Shown here: positions 55,907 to 63,979 of the stretch, in pieces
Numbering within the stretch: position 1 is the stretch's first letter
Layout of the letters: each line of letters starts with the position of its first letter
The notes under the pieces: model-generated
Seen by the model: the letters and a program-made list of their open reading frames with translations, nothing else
What the model was told of the DNA's origin: nothing
Databases searched by the model: none
Program-made: the position numbers and the translations under genes
Source: Massilia sp. CFBP 13721
GTDB lineage: Bacteria; Pseudomonadota; Gammaproteobacteria; Burkholderiales; Burkholderiaceae_D
Reading direction: 5' to 3'
Assembly: GCF_014842025.1 (NCBI RefSeq)
Contig: NZ_JACYUY010000003.1
Coordinates: 86,050-150,049, forward strand
DNA: 64,000 nt

Positions 55907-57121
55907 TTAAGTAGGCGGCGCACACAGCGCCTCGCCGAACAGCAGGCGGTCGCGGAATGTCGAAACGTCGGCGCCGCGCTGGATCAGGTCGAAATACCAG
56001 GGGCCATCGCCGACGTCGCCCACCAGCACGGCGCCGGTGACGCGCGTCCCGTCGAGCACGAGGCGCTTGTAGACGCCGGCGCTGCGGTCGCGCAGCACCA
56101 GCTCTTCGGTGTCCACCCCGCCGGCGATGTCGCCCGCCGAGAACAGGTCGATGCCCGTCACCTTCAGCTTGGTGGCGGTGGCGGCCTGCACGTAGCGGCG
56201 GTGCCCGGCGCCGGCCAGGTGGGCGGCGCAGACCCGGGCCTGTTCCCACACGGGCGCGACCAGGCCAAAGGTGGCGCGGCGGTGCTGGACGCATTCGCCG
56301 ACCGCATAGATGCGCGGGTCGTAGGTTTGCAGCGTGTCGTCGACGACGATCGCGCGTTCGCAATGCAGGCCGGCGTCGCGCCCGAGCGCCACGTTGGGGC
56401 GCACGCCGGCGGCCATCACGACCAGGTCGGCCGGCAGTTCGCTGCCGTCGGCGAAGCGCACCGCTTCCACCTTGTCCGCTCCCGCAATCGCGCTGGTCTG
56501 GGCGCCGAGCAGGATGCGCAAGCCGGTGCGTTCCAGCGATTCCTTCAGCAGGCGCCCCGCTTCGCCGTCGAGCTGCTGGTTCATCAGGTTGGAGGCGACG
56601 TGGACGACGGTGACGTCCATCCCGCGCCGCATGAGCGCATGCGCCGCTTCCAGCCCGAGCAGGCCGCCGCCGACGACGACCGCGCGTCCGCCCTGGCGCG
56701 CCGCGGCGAGCATGGTATCGACGTCGTGCAGGTCGCGAAAGCCGACCACGCCCGCCAGCGTATTGCCGGGAATCGGCAGCATGAAGGGCGTCGAGCCGGT
56801 CGCCAGCAGCAGTCGGTCGTAGGGCGCCTCCAGGCCGGAACGGGCGATCACGACGCGGCGCTTGCGGTCGATGCGCACGACCGGGTCGCCCGCGTGCAGG
56901 GTGATGCCGTGCTCGGCATACCAGGCGCGCGGATGCAGCATGATCTCCTCGACCTGCTTGTCGCCGGCCAGCAGTGGCGACAGCAGCACGCGGTTGTAAT
57001 TCCCGTGCGGCTCGGCGCCGAAGACGGTGATGTCGTACAAGCCGGCATCGAGTTTGAGCAGCTCCTCGACCGTGCGCATGCCGGCCATGCCGTTGCCGAC
57101 GACGACCAGACGGGGCTTCAT
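55907..57121 (-). CDS. NAD(P)/FAD-dependent oxidoreductase of the nitrate operon (NirB N-terminal-like)
   Basis: 404-residue flavoprotein that resembles only the first half of NirB. It has the FAD motif LVVVGNGMAGMRTVEELL, AEPHGNYNRVLLSPLLAG, the NAD motif AVVVGGGLLGLEAAHALMRRG and the C-terminal RIYAVGECVQHRRATFGLVAPVWEQ. A likely role is passing electrons from NADH to the nitrate reductase, as with the NasC/NasB-type subunit of other bacteria; this is inferred from context. The ATG at 57121 overlaps the nirD TGA (ATGA). It has no cysteine cluster of its own. Confidence 0.88.
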   Translation of the reverse strand: MKPRLVVVGNGMAGMRTVEELLKLDAGLYDITVFGAEPHGNYNRVLLSPLLAGDKQVEEIMLHPRAWYAEHGITLHAGDPVVRIDRKRRVVIARSGLEAPYDRLLLATGSTPFMLPIPGNTLAGVVGFRDLHDVDTMLAAARQGGRAVVVGGGLLGLEAAHALMRRGMDVTVVHVASNLMNQQLDGEAGRLLKESLERTGLRILLGAQTSAIAGADKVEAVRFADGSELPADLVVMAAGVRPNVALGRDAGLHCERAIVVDDTLQTYDPRIYAVGECVQHRRATFGLVAPVWEQARVCAAHLAGAGHRRYVQAATATKLKVTGIDLFSAGDIAGGVDTEELVLRDRSAGVYKRLVLDGTRVTGAVLVGDVGDGPWYFDLIQRGADVSTFRDRLLFGEALCAPPT

Positions 57122-57459
57122 GAGGCTACCCATACCGTGCCGTTTTCGACCCGCACGGGAAAATTGCTCACCGAATGCGCCGGCGCTTCCAGGCATTCGC
57201 CGGTCTGCAGATCGAAGTGGTGCTTGTAGATTGGCGAGGCGACCACGATGCGTTCGCCCAGGCTGCCGACCAGGCCGCGCGAGAGCACGGCCGCGTTGGC
57301 ATTCGGGTCGTAGTTATCGATCGCGAACAGGCGTTCCTCGCCCACGCGGAATACCGCGACCTGGCGCCCGTTCAGCAGCGCGCACACGCCCGTGTCGGGC
57401 ACGATGTCGTCGAAGGCGCAGACGGCGTTCCAGTGACCCAGTTGAATATCTCTGTGCAT
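57118..57459 (-). CDS. nirD: Nitrite reductase small subunit
   Basis: 113-residue Rieske-fold protein that pairs with NirB. It reads WNAVCAFDDIVPDTGVCALLNGRQVAVFRV and GLVGSLGERIVVASPIYKHHFDLQTGECLE; the classical Rieske Cys/His ligands are missing, as usual in NirD. ATG at 57459 has AAGGAG upstream. It follows nirB after 10 bases. Confidence 0.95.
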   Translation of the reverse strand: MHRDIQLGHWNAVCAFDDIVPDTGVCALLNGRQVAVFRVGEERLFAIDNYDPNANAAVLSRGLVGSLGERIVVASPIYKHHFDLQTGECLEAPAHSVSNFPVRVENGTVWVAS

Positions 57460-57469
57460 GGCGAACTCC

Positions 57470-59995
57470 TTAATTGGCAAGTGCGATCGGAATGGTGCGG
57501 CGGCGTTCTTCGATCGTCGCGGGACGCACCTGGCCGCGTTCGGGCATGAAGACGACATTGTCGTCCTGCGCCGGGCTGTTGACGAAATGGCGGAAGCGCT
57601 TGCGTACTTCCGGGTCCTCGACTGCGTTCTTCCATTCGCAGGCATAGGTGTCCACCACCGCCTGCATGTCGGCTTCCAACTCGGCGCCGATGCCCAGCTT
57701 GTCCTCGACCACGACCTGTTTTAGATAATCAAGCCCGCCTTCGAGGTGCTCGCGCCAGGTGCTGGTGCGCTGCAGGCGGTCGGCGGTGCGCACGTAGAAC
57801 ATCAGGAAGCGGTCGACCAGCTTCACCACCGCCGCCTCGTCCAGGTTCGACGCGATCAGTTCGGCGTGGCGCGGCTTCATGCCGCCGTTGCCGCACACGT
57901 ACAGGTTCCAGCCCTTGTCGGTGGCGATCAGGCCGACGTCCTTGCCCTGCGCCTCGGCGCATTCGCGGGTGCAGCCGGAGACGCCGAATTTCACCTTGTG
58001 CGGCGTGCGCAAGCCCTTGTAGCGGTTCTCGAGCGCGATGGCGAAGCCGGCGCTGTCGCCCACGCCGTAGCGGCACCAGGTCGAGCCGACGCAGGATTTC
58101 ACCGTGCGCAGCGACTTGCCGTAGGCATGGCCGGATTCGAAGCCGGCCGCGATCAGCTCTTCCCAGATCGGCGGCAACTGGTCAACCCTCGCGCCGAACA
58201 GGTCGACGCGCTGGCCACCGGTGATCTTGGTGTAGAGGTTGTACTTTTTCGCGATCATGCCGACCGCGATCAGGCCGTCGGCCGTGACTTCGCCGCCCGG
58301 CATGCGCGGCACCACCGAATAGGTGCCGTCCTTCTGGATATTCCCGAGGAAGTAGTCGTTCGAATCCTGCAGGCTCGCGTGCTCGGGTTTCAAGACAAAA
58401 TCGTTCCAGGTCGAGGCCAGGATGTTGGCGGCGACCGGTTTGCAGACGTCGCAGCCGAGGCCCGTGCCGTGCTTGGCGAGCAGCTCGCCGAAGCTCTTGA
58501 TGCGGCCGACGCGCACCAGGTGGTGCAGTTCCTGGCGCGAGTGGTCGAAGTGCTCGCACAGCGCGCGGCTGACGGTCACGCCCTGCTTGGCCAGTTCGGA
58601 ATTCAGCACCTGTGTCACCAGCGGCACGCAGCCGCCGCAGGCGGTGCCGGCAGTCGTGCATTTTTTCAGCACGCCGATGCTGGTGGCGCCATCCTGCACC
58701 GCCGCGCACAGCGCTCCTTTCGAGACGTCGTTGCAGGAGCAGATCTGGGCCGTGTCGGGCAAGGCGGCGACGCCAAGGCCCGTCTTCGGTGCGCCGCTCG
58801 CTTGCGGCAGGATCAGGCTTTCCGGCGCTTCCGGCAACTCGATGCCGTTCAGGGCCATCTGCAGCAGCGTGCCATATTCGGCGGCGTCGCCGACCAGCAC
58901 CGCGCCCAGCAGGCGCTTGCCGCAATCGCTGACGACCAGCTTTTTATAGGTCTGGCGCCGCTCGTCGAGGTACTGCACGCTGCGGCTGCCTTTGGCGGCA
59001 CCATGGGCGTCGCCGATGCTGGCCACGTCCACGCCCATCAGTTTCAGCTTGGTGCTGAGGTCCGCCCCGGCAAAGCCGCCCGGCGCGCCGAGCAGGTGGC
59101 GGGCAGCGGTACGCGCCATGTCGTAGCCGGGTGCGACCAGGCCGAACAGCTGGCCGCGCCAGGCCGCGCATTCGCCGACGGCGTAGATGTGCGGGTCGGA
59201 GCTCAGGCAATCGTCGTCGATGGCGACGCCGCCACGCGGCCCCAGCGCCAATTCGCAAGCGCGCGCCAGTTCGTCGCGCGGGCGGATGCCGGCCGAGAAC
59301 ACGATCATGTCGGTGTCGAGGTGGCTGCCATCGGCGAACTGCATGCGGTGCGTGCCGGCTTCGCCGTCGACGATCGCCAGCGTGTTCTTGCCGGTGTGGA
59401 CGGTCACGCCGAGTTCCTCGATGCGGCCGCGCAGTACGCGCGCACCCGGATCATCGACCTGCACCGCCATCAGGCGCGGCGCGAATTCGACCACGTGGGC
59501 TTGCAGGCCGAGATCGCGCAAGGCTTTCGCGCATTCCAGCCCCAGCAAGCCGCCGCCGACCACGACACCGGTACTGGCGCGCGCGCCGCATTCGCGCATC
59601 GCTTCCAGGTCTTCGATGGTGCGGTAGACGAAGCAATCGGCGCGTTCGCGGCCCGGCACCGGCGGCACGAAGGGAGACGAACCGGTGGCCAGCACCAGCT
59701 TGTCGTAGGCCAGCACCTCGCCGCTTGCCAGCGTGACGCTGCGTCCTGCACGATCGATGGCGACCACTTTGGCATTCAGGCGCAGGTCGAGATTGGCGCG
59801 CTCGAAGAAGCCGGGTGCGACCAGCGACAGGTCGTCCGCCGTCTTCCCGGCAAAGAATTCGGACAGGTGCACGCGGTCGTAGGCCGGGCGCGGCTCTTCG
59901 CCGAGCACGGTGATGTGGATGTGCGGTGCTGCGGCGGCCAGCGATTCGACAAACTTGTGGCCAACCATGCCGTGGCCGATGACGATGACGTTCAT
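57470..59995 (-). CDS. nirB: Nitrite reductase (NADH), large subunit
   Basis: 841-residue siroheme enzyme that reduces nitrite to ammonium with NADH. It has an N-terminal FAD/NAD module (VIVIGHGMVGHKFVESL, GVVVGGGLLGLECAKAL) and two BFD-like [2Fe-2S] regions (CSCNDVSKGALC...CGGCVP and GLGCDVCKP). The C-terminal sulfite/nitrite reductase domain has the siroheme-4Fe4S ligands CVGSTWC and SGCTREC. The length is typical. The ATG at 59995 lies 18 bases after the transporter stop. Second gene of the operon. Confidence 0.97.
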   Translation of the reverse strand: MNVIVIGHGMVGHKFVESLAAAAPHIHITVLGEEPRPAYDRVHLSEFFAGKTADDLSLVAPGFFERANLDLRLNAKVVAIDRAGRSVTLASGEVLAYDKLVLATGSSPFVPPVPGRERADCFVYRTIEDLEAMRECGARASTGVVVGGGLLGLECAKALRDLGLQAHVVEFAPRLMAVQVDDPGARVLRGRIEELGVTVHTGKNTLAIVDGEAGTHRMQFADGSHLDTDMIVFSAGIRPRDELARACELALGPRGGVAIDDDCLSSDPHIYAVGECAAWRGQLFGLVAPGYDMARTAARHLLGAPGGFAGADLSTKLKLMGVDVASIGDAHGAAKGSRSVQYLDERRQTYKKLVVSDCGKRLLGAVLVGDAAEYGTLLQMALNGIELPEAPESLILPQASGAPKTGLGVAALPDTAQICSCNDVSKGALCAAVQDGATSIGVLKKCTTAGTACGGCVPLVTQVLNSELAKQGVTVSRALCEHFDHSRQELHHLVRVGRIKSFGELLAKHGTGLGCDVCKPVAANILASTWNDFVLKPEHASLQDSNDYFLGNIQKDGTYSVVPRMPGGEVTADGLIAVGMIAKKYNLYTKITGGQRVDLFGARVDQLPPIWEELIAAGFESGHAYGKSLRTVKSCVGSTWCRYGVGDSAGFAIALENRYKGLRTPHKVKFGVSGCTRECAEAQGKDVGLIATDKGWNLYVCGNGGMKPRHAELIASNLDEAAVVKLVDRFLMFYVRTADRLQRTSTWREHLEGGLDYLKQVVVEDKLGIGAELEADMQAVVDTYACEWKNAVEDPEVRKRFRHFVNSPAQDDNVVFMPERGQVRPATIEERRRTIPIALAN

Positions 59996-60013
59996 GCTGT
60001 TCTCCTGATTTAC

Positions 60014-61312
60014 TTACGCCCGCGCTGCGGCAGCGACGGTGGCGGTACTGCTGAAACGGGCGCCGAGTGCGCACAGGCTGGCGACGACGACCAGGCCGCC
60101 GAGGATCATCAGGGTCTCGCGCACGTCGCCGGTCCCCTTCATGAGGAAGCCGGCCAGCACCGCGCCGACATTGCCGCCGGCGCCGACGATGCCCGCCACG
60201 CCGCCCAGCGCGGTCGGCGCCACGAAAGGCACCAGCGCATAGGTGGCGCCGCAGGCCATGTGGGTGAACAGGCCGAAGCACAACATAGCAATTAAGGCAA
60301 ACGCGACGCCGTCGGCGTTCGCGAACCACAGCAGGCCCAGGCCCTCGCCCACCATCAGCACGAACAGCACGGTGACGCGGCTGTTGAGGTCACCGCCGGC
60401 TCGTCCTGCACAGCGGTCGGACAGCCAGCCGCCCAGGGCGCGGGCGAACAGCGCCAGCAGGCCGAAGCTGGCCGCCGCCATGCCGGCGCTTTTCAGCGAC
60501 AGGCCGAAATGGTCGACGTAATAGATGGCGGCGATGTTGTGGATGAAGATCTCGATGCCGAAGCAGGCGCCGTAGGTGACGAACAGCAGCCAGGCGCGGT
60601 GATTGCGGCAGGCGGCTTTAAAGCTCGCCCAGCCACCCTTGCCGCCGCCTTCGAAGGGGATGCCGGCCGCGCGCAATTCGCTGAAGTTACCGGCAGGGCA
60701 GTCCTGGGTATAGCGCCAATAGACCACCGCCATCACCAGCATCGCCACGCCCGGCACGATCAATGCGACGCGCCAGCCCAGGGTTTCGGAGACGCCCGCC
60801 ATCAGCAGCGCGCCCAGCAGCAACGGCATCGCCGCCTGCGCCGCCCCGCCGCCGGCATTGCCCCAGCCGGCGGCGGCCGCGTTGGCGGTACCGACGACTT
60901 TCGGGGCGAACATCACCGAGGTGTGGTACTGGGTGATGACGAAGCTGGCGCCGACCGCGCCGATACCGAGCCGGAACAGGAGAAAACTCTCGTAGCTCTG
61001 GGCAAAGGCGACGCCGAGCACGGGAATCGCGCCCAGGGCCAGCAGACCCGTATAGGTCTTGCGCGGCCCGTAGCGGTCGCACAGCGGGCCGACGATCAGG
61101 CGCACCAAAATCGTGATGGCGACGGCGGCGATATTGATGTTGGCGATCTGCGCCACCGACAAGCCGAACTCGCCTTTGATGACCGGCATCAGCGGCGCGC
61201 AGGCGAACCAGGCGAAAAAGCAAATGAAAAACGCGACCCAGGTCAGGTGGAAGGCCCGCATCTGGGGCGTGTGGAAATCGGTGAGTCTGATGCTGCTCGC
61301 TTTGCTGGCCAT
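60014..61312 (-). CDS. narK: Nitrate/nitrite MFS transporter (NarK/NasA type)
   Basis: 432-residue inner-membrane transporter of the major facilitator superfamily with about twelve segments. The nitrate/nitrite porter signature is visible: FFAWFACAPLMPVIKGEFGLS, ILVRLIVGPLCDRYGPRKTYTGLL, GNAGGGAAQAAMPLLLG, and in the second half GAGGNVGAVLAGFLMKGTG. ATG at 61312 has GAGGGA upstream; the open frame to 61534 covers the regulatory leader and is not coding. First gene of the operon transporter-nirB-nirD-flavoprotein-nasA. Confidence 0.95.
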   Translation of the reverse strand: MASKASSIRLTDFHTPQMRAFHLTWVAFFICFFAWFACAPLMPVIKGEFGLSVAQIANINIAAVAITILVRLIVGPLCDRYGPRKTYTGLLALGAIPVLGVAFAQSYESFLLFRLGIGAVGASFVITQYHTSVMFAPKVVGTANAAAAGWGNAGGGAAQAAMPLLLGALLMAGVSETLGWRVALIVPGVAMLVMAVVYWRYTQDCPAGNFSELRAAGIPFEGGGKGGWASFKAACRNHRAWLLFVTYGACFGIEIFIHNIAAIYYVDHFGLSLKSAGMAAASFGLLALFARALGGWLSDRCAGRAGGDLNSRVTVLFVLMVGEGLGLLWFANADGVAFALIAMLCFGLFTHMACGATYALVPFVAPTALGGVAGIVGAGGNVGAVLAGFLMKGTGDVRETLMILGGLVVVASLCALGARFSSTATVAAAARA

Positions 61313-61333
61313 GGTATCCCTCGGGTTGAAAAC

Positions 61334-61381
61334 AAAAAGGCGTCCGCGTCCCGTGGTGGTGGTACCAGGGAGGCGGACGCC
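61334..61381 (-). terminator. Leader terminator of the nitrate operon (attenuator)
   Basis: Stem GGCGTCCGC/GCGGACGCC at 61339-61381 with an inner CCTCCCTGG/CCACGGGA-type pairing. Minus-strand RNA then has five U plus more U (CTTTTTGTTTTC), only about 20 bases before the transporter ATG. This position, inside the untranslated leader, indicates control by antitermination. Confidence 0.85.
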
Positions 61382-61395
61382 GTTGTCCGGATGCG

Positions 61396-61444
61396 GGTCC
61401 AGCGTTGGACCTGCGGTTATAACTGAAGGGATCGCCGTTGATCC
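61396..61444 (-). promoter_or_regulatory. ANTAR (NasT) target: two hexaloop stem-loops
   Basis: On the minus strand, P1 (61444-61429) is GGATC-AACGGC-GATCC and P2 (61411-61396) is GGTCC-AACGCT-GGACC. Both have five-pair stems and six-base loops with A at position 1 and G at position 4, the known ANTAR-binding pattern. P2 is directly followed by the leader terminator. NasT, an ANTAR protein, is encoded 1.7 kb upstream. Confidence 0.85.
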
Positions 61445-61457
61445 TGTTTGGGGTAAT

Positions 61458-61473
61458 TGCAAGAGGCGTGCCA
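61458..61473 (-). promoter_or_regulatory. Sigma-54 promoter of the nitrate operon
   Basis: Minus-strand TGGCACGCCTCTTGCA matches the sigma-54 consensus TGGCACG-N4-TTGCA exactly. Transcription would begin near 61447, right at the first ANTAR stem-loop. A dyad TGCACAATGTGCA lies about 87 bases upstream of that point (61528-61540). Confidence 0.88.
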
Positions 61474-61605
61474 GACCTGGTGCGGGGCGTGCATGGCGGC
61501 GGCTTGAAGGAGGATGCTCTATTGCAGTGCACAATGTGCATTAATGATGCGGAACGGCGCACTGTCGCCGTACGGTGTTCTACCGTGTTGCATGAGCTCT
61601 GACTC

Positions 61606-61785
61606 GTAAGGTGGGCGGGTTGCCCGCCCACGCGTTCAGTCAGTGCTAGCAGCGACGGCAAGTGTTAGTACGGGAACTTTAGATTGCGAAGATATCGCTT
61701 TCTCATCGGTTCCGAGACGCAAGCGACCGTTGAGCGCGTGGGCGGGAAATCAGTCCCCGGGACTGATTTCCCCCGCCCACCTTAC
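61606..61785. repeat. Palindromic intergenic repeat pair (copy H)
   Basis: Forward unit 61606-61634 (GTAAGGTGGGCGGG...CCCGCCCACGCG) and a longer reverse unit 61735-61785. The latter contains the inner palindrome GAAATCAGTCC/GGACTGATTTC and ends CGCCCACCTTAC. It lies between the nitrate operon leader and the nasS stop. Confidence 0.8.
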
Positions 61786-61814
61786 CGGTCAGATCATGCA
61801 GTCACGGGTTACGC

Positions 61815-62957
61815 TCAGCGCTGGTGAATATCGAACGACCCCGCATACCTCACCGGATCGCTCCCATCCCACACCCGCCCATCCATCAGCCTGCTGCTGC
61901 GCATGAACGCCGCAGGCACGTCGACCCCCGCCAGCGCCGCCGCTTCGCGATACAGCCCGATCTGGTTCACCGCACACGCCACGTCCAGGTAAGCCGGGTC
62001 CTCGCGTAATAGCCCCCAGCGCCGCTGCTGGGTCAGGAACCACATGCCGTCGGACAGCCACGGGAAGGTCGCCTCGCCCCCGCCGAAGAAGCGCAGGCCG
62101 GGGAAATCGGCGCGGCGCGGCAGCAGGCAGGTGCGCAGCAGGGCGAGGTCGGCACCGACCCAGGCGGGGCTGGCCAGGACTTCGGCGGCGGCTTCGCGGT
62201 TGGTCGGGGACGCGTCGAGCCAGCGCGCCGTTTCCAGCAGGGCCGCCACCAGCGCGCGGCAGCTGTTCGGATTGCGGGCAACGAAGTCGGCGCGCGCGCC
62301 GAGCGCCTTGCCGGGGTGATCCGGCCAGACTTGGCTGCTAGGTGCGACCAGCATGCCGCTTGCCTCGATCAGCGCGCGCCGGCTCCAGGGTTCGCCGGCG
62401 CAGAAGCCGTCCATGTGGCCGGCTTCGAGGTTGGGCGCCATCTGCGCCGGCGGCACCGTGACGAGCTGCGCCTGCGTTATCGGATCGATGCCGGCCGCGG
62501 CCAGCCAGTAGCACAGCCACATGGCGTGGTTCCCGGTCGGGAAAGTGTGGCCGAAGGTATAGCGGCGCGGCTGCGCGTGCATCAGCGCGCGCAGGCCGGC
62601 GCCGTCCGTGACGCCGGCGGCGGCGATGGCGCGCGCGAGCACGATCGACTGGCCGTTCTGGTTCAGGTTCATCAGCACCGCCATGTCGCGCGCGGCGCCG
62701 CCGATCCCCATCTGCAGGCCGTACAGCAGGCCATACAAAGCGTGGGCGGCATCGAGCTCGCCGTTCGTCAAGCGGTCGCGCATGGCGGACCACGAGTGCT
62801 GCTTTTCCAGCACCAGCTTGATGCCGTATTTCTCGTCGAAGCCGAGCACCGACGCCATCACCAGCGGCGCGCAATCGGCCAGCGGCATGAAGCCGATGCG
62901 CAGCACGGCTTTCTCGGGGCGGTCCGAACCGGCGACGTGAACGTCCTTGTCAATCAT
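61815..62957 (-). CDS. nasS: NasS-like nitrate sensor (CmpA/NrtA family protein)
   Basis: 380-residue relative of the periplasmic nitrate-binding proteins, but with no signal peptide, so it should be cytosolic. It reads LRIGFMPLADCAPLVMASVLGFDEKYGI, then WSAMRDRLTNGELDAAHALYGLLYGLQMGIGG, GHTFPTGNHAMWLCYWLAAAGIDP and MDGFCAGEPWSRRALIEA. All are typical of NasS, which binds nitrate and releases NasT when nitrate is present. nasT is encoded 18 bases upstream. No transporter partners (NrtBC) are near, which supports a sensor role. Confidence 0.92.
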   Translation of the reverse strand: MIDKDVHVAGSDRPEKAVLRIGFMPLADCAPLVMASVLGFDEKYGIKLVLEKQHSWSAMRDRLTNGELDAAHALYGLLYGLQMGIGGAARDMAVLMNLNQNGQSIVLARAIAAAGVTDGAGLRALMHAQPRRYTFGHTFPTGNHAMWLCYWLAAAGIDPITQAQLVTVPPAQMAPNLEAGHMDGFCAGEPWSRRALIEASGMLVAPSSQVWPDHPGKALGARADFVARNPNSCRALVAALLETARWLDASPTNREAAAEVLASPAWVGADLALLRTCLLPRRADFPGLRFFGGGEATFPWLSDGMWFLTQQRRWGLLREDPAYLDVACAVNQIGLYREAAALAGVDVPAAFMRSSRLMDGRVWDGSDPVRYAGSFDIHQR

Positions 62958-62975
62958 GCGCTTCCTTTCGCCGGA

Positions 62976-63635
62976 TCAGCCCAGCAAGTCCTCGACGTCC
63001 AGGATGCGCTGCGCGATCTCGGCCAGTCTCATGTTCTTGTTCATCGCCAGGCTGCGCAGGCGGCCATAGGCTTCGTCTTCGGTGAGGCTGTGGCGCGCCA
63101 TCAGCACGCCCTTGGCGCGGTCGATGGTCTTGCGCTCGGCCAGCTTCTGGCGCGTGTCGGCCAGTTCGCCGAGCAGCTTCTGTTCGCGCCTGAAACGCGC
63201 CAGCGCCACGTCCAGCACCGGCCGCACGCGCTCGGCGCGCAAGCCAGCCACGATGTAGGCCGACACGCCCGCCGCCACCGCCGCCTCCATCGTCGCCGCG
63301 CTGTCGTCTTCGGTGAACAGCACGATTGGGCGGCGCGCCTCGCGCGTGGCGATCACGATGTGTTCGAGCACGTCGCGCGCGTCGGATTCGCTGTCGACGA
63401 TGATCAGGTCGGGCTGCAACTGGGCGATCCGCTCGGGCAGGAAGATATCCGGTGGCAGCGAGGCAACGATGTCGTAGCCCGATTCCAGCAAGCCGACGCG
63501 CAGCGCCGTACTGCGGCAAGCCTGCGCGGCCAGGGCGGCGTCGCCGGCGCGCACCTCGCCGCAGGTGACGACGACGATGCGCAGGCTGGGCGATGGGTCG
63601 GCGCGCTTCTCTTCTCGTTTCATGGTGGCGTTCAT
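62976..63635 (-). CDS. nasT: NasT, ANTAR-domain antitermination regulator
   Basis: 219-residue RNA-binding regulator. A receiver-like domain (LRIVVVTCGEVRAGDAAL ... DLIIVDSESDARD ... PIVLFTEDD) is followed by a coiled linker and a C-terminal ANTAR domain (TRQKLAERKTIDRAKGVLMARHSLTEDEAYGRLRSLAMNKNMRLAEIAQRIL). ANTAR proteins bind paired hexaloop stems and prevent termination. The proposed target is the leader at 61396-61444. Start at 63635; ATG 63623 is an alternative. Forms an operon with nasS. Confidence 0.94.
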   Translation of the reverse strand: MNATMKREEKRADPSPSLRIVVVTCGEVRAGDAALAAQACRSTALRVGLLESGYDIVASLPPDIFLPERIAQLQPDLIIVDSESDARDVLEHIVIATREARRPIVLFTEDDSAATMEAAVAAGVSAYIVAGLRAERVRPVLDVALARFRREQKLLGELADTRQKLAERKTIDRAKGVLMARHSLTEDEAYGRLRSLAMNKNMRLAEIAQRILDVEDLLG

Positions 63636-63741
63636 GCAAGAAGCGCGCCAGTGTTCATATGGTTGCCGGCAGGGTCGATATTCCTGCGGTCAATATCTAA
63701 AGCGAGACGTTGGGAACAACATTCACGAAGCTGATCGCTTG

Positions 63742-63798
63742 CATCACAAACTGAAAGTTCATTTATAGCCTGGAGGCATTTATACTGCACCGCAACAT
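63742..63798 (+). promoter_or_regulatory. Conserved 57-base promoter-like element, copy 2
   Basis: Second copy of the element at 52724-52780, with the same length and 48 identical bases, including TTTATACTGCACCGCAACAT. It ends 22 bases before the ATG at 63821. Confidence 0.65.
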
Positions 63799-63820
63799 CA
63801 ATCTACTCTTCAGGAAAACC

Positions 63821-63919
63821 ATGTCGCCAATCGAATACTTCCATGCCAGCATCGCCGCCCTTGCCGTCATCGTCCGCATCGCCCTGCTGCTGCCGCGCAA
63901 ATCAGGGCAGCCTGCCTGA
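63821..63919 (+). CDS. Very small hypothetical protein (32 residues, one hydrophobic segment)
   Basis: Begins MSPIEYFHASIAALAVIV and ends RIALLLPRKSGQPA. One hydrophobic stretch of about 17 residues could span or lie on a membrane, with a basic end. The ATG has CAGGA seven bases upstream. A promoter-like element precedes it and a strong terminator follows the stop by 24 bases, so it is a complete small transcription unit. Not recognised as any known family. Confidence 0.7.
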   Translation: MSPIEYFHASIAALAVIVRIALLLPRKSGQPA

Positions 63920-63943
63920 TCCACGCCGCGCCTTGATCATCCG

Positions 63944-63979
63944 GCGGCCCCGTACCCCATAGGTACGGGGCCGCTTTTT
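63944..63979 (+). terminator. Intrinsic terminator after the 32-residue gene
   Basis: Thirteen-pair stem GCGGCCCCGTACC/GGTACGGGGCCGC with loop CCATA, followed by five T. Confidence 0.92.

Noticed and set aside
57746..60295. 849-codon frame opposite nirB
   Set aside because: Antisense to an unambiguous NirB; no motif.
61528..61540. TGCACAATGTGCA as an NtrC site for the nitrate operon
   Set aside because: The half-sites GCAC and GTGC are three bases apart, not seven as at glnA, so it does not fit the NtrC pattern; another activator remains possible.
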